DNA from: Microbacterium sp.
GTDB lineage: Bacteria > Actinomycetota > Actinomycetes > Actinomycetales > Microbacteriaceae
Assembly (NCBI GenBank): GCA_003476465.1
Contig: DMUE01000077.1
Location: 1-5,113, forward strand
Reading direction: 5' to 3'
Length of the DNA: 5,113 bases
Part shown: piece by piece, positions 4,768 to 5,113 of the stretch
How the letters are laid out: the number at the start of each line of letters is the position of its first letter
Position numbering within the stretch: position 1 is the stretch's first letter
Notes under the pieces: model-generated
Told to the model about the DNA's origin: nothing
Databases searched by the model: none
Seen by the model: only the letters and a program-made list of their open reading frames with translations
Program-made: the position numbers and the translations under genes

Positions 4768-5113
4768 TCAGGCCTCCGCCAGCACCGGGCCGTCTGCCCG
4801 GCCGCCCAAGACAGCCCCAGATGCCGCTGAGCGCGCGTGCCGCGGTCGCCCGCTGGGGGCGCTTCCCGATGAACTGTGCGCGTCCGGCATCCGGTAGTTG
4901 CGACGGGGCCGCCCCTCGGCCGATACGCCCCGTTCCGCCTCGATGCGCCCCGGGCAGTCGACGATGAAGCAACGGGAACAGCATGCCGTCCGACCATTCG
5001 AATGCACCCGCGGACAGCTCGCGAACGCGGCTCAGGATGGCGTAGCCATAACTGTCGCCGTCACGCAGGATCGCGAGTACCAGCGGTGCCGACATCACCG
5101 CCACCTGGTCTTT
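4751..5113 (-). pseudogene. PadR-family transcriptional regulator with two frame disruptions, entering from the right edge
   Basis: The frame is open at the window edge (KDQ precedes the first possible start, GTG 5104), so the true start is probably just outside. Residues counted from 5104 show the PadR winged-helix hallmark: APLVLAILRDGDSYGYAIL, then VRELSAGAFEWSDGMLFPLLHR. The expected wing follows in a different frame at 4947-4891 (RIEAERGVSAEGRPRRNYR). The C-terminal part returns to the original frame from 4891 (DAGRAQFIGKR, then ARALSGIW). The first disruption is near 4948-4954, in a run of four C and three G, and is a +1 or -2 change. The second is near 4891 and looks like a 7-nt loss relative to the usual Tyr-to-Asp spacing. 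Together they restore the frame, so a product ending at 4751 could still be made, but with about 20 wing residues scrambled. PadR proteins bind operator DNA and often repress an adjacent membrane protein gene. Here that neighbour is also broken, which supports decay. Confidence 0.72.

Overview
The window is high-GC actinobacterial DNA. Its strong G/C third-position bias, GTG starts, and Tad gene order (ATPase, two membrane platform genes, small pilin-like gene, several TadE-like genes) are typical of Actinomycetota. The protein sequences look most like Microbacteriaceae (Microbacterium and relatives). That family-level placement comes from remembered sequence style, not from a search.

All supported genes are on the minus strand, so the window reads from right to left. 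Region 1 (about 5113 to 4480) is a gene graveyard. It holds a PadR-family transcriptional regulator that enters from the right edge and has two frame disruptions. This runs directly into the broken, truncated remains of a 'permease prefix domain' membrane protein, the usual operon partner of such PadR regulators. Region 2 (about 4479 to 4373) is a short intergenic stretch with a perfect DnaA-box 9-mer centred in a 7-bp inverted repeat, followed by the ribosome binding site of tadA.

Region 3 (4372 to 1) is a compact Tad/Flp (type IVb, tight adherence) pilus operon. It contains the TadA/CpaF secretion ATPase, the TadB and TadC inner-membrane platform proteins, an 80-residue Flp-like pilin candidate, two TadE-like pseudopilins, and the start of a TadG-like protein cut off at the left edge. 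TadA is expected to hydrolyse ATP at the cytoplasmic face of a TadB/TadC platform and so drive assembly of the small pilin. The TadE/TadE/TadG-like proteins would act as minor pilins or envelope-anchored assembly factors. Four junctions overlap and the other two have gaps of 22 and 8 nt, so the seven genes are very probably one transcription unit. In Micrococcus luteus, an actinobacterium, the homologous locus is needed for natural transformation. Adhesion and DNA uptake are therefore both reasonable roles here.

The window contains no prepilin peptidase, no TadZ/Ssd-like ATPase and no secretin. A secretin is not expected in a monoderm. I see no RNA genes, CRISPR arrays, insertion sequences or convincing terminators. 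The core is a recognisable system rather than a new one. The less ordinary points are the non-canonical pilin, the DnaA-box palindrome in front of tadA, and the clustered decay immediately upstream.
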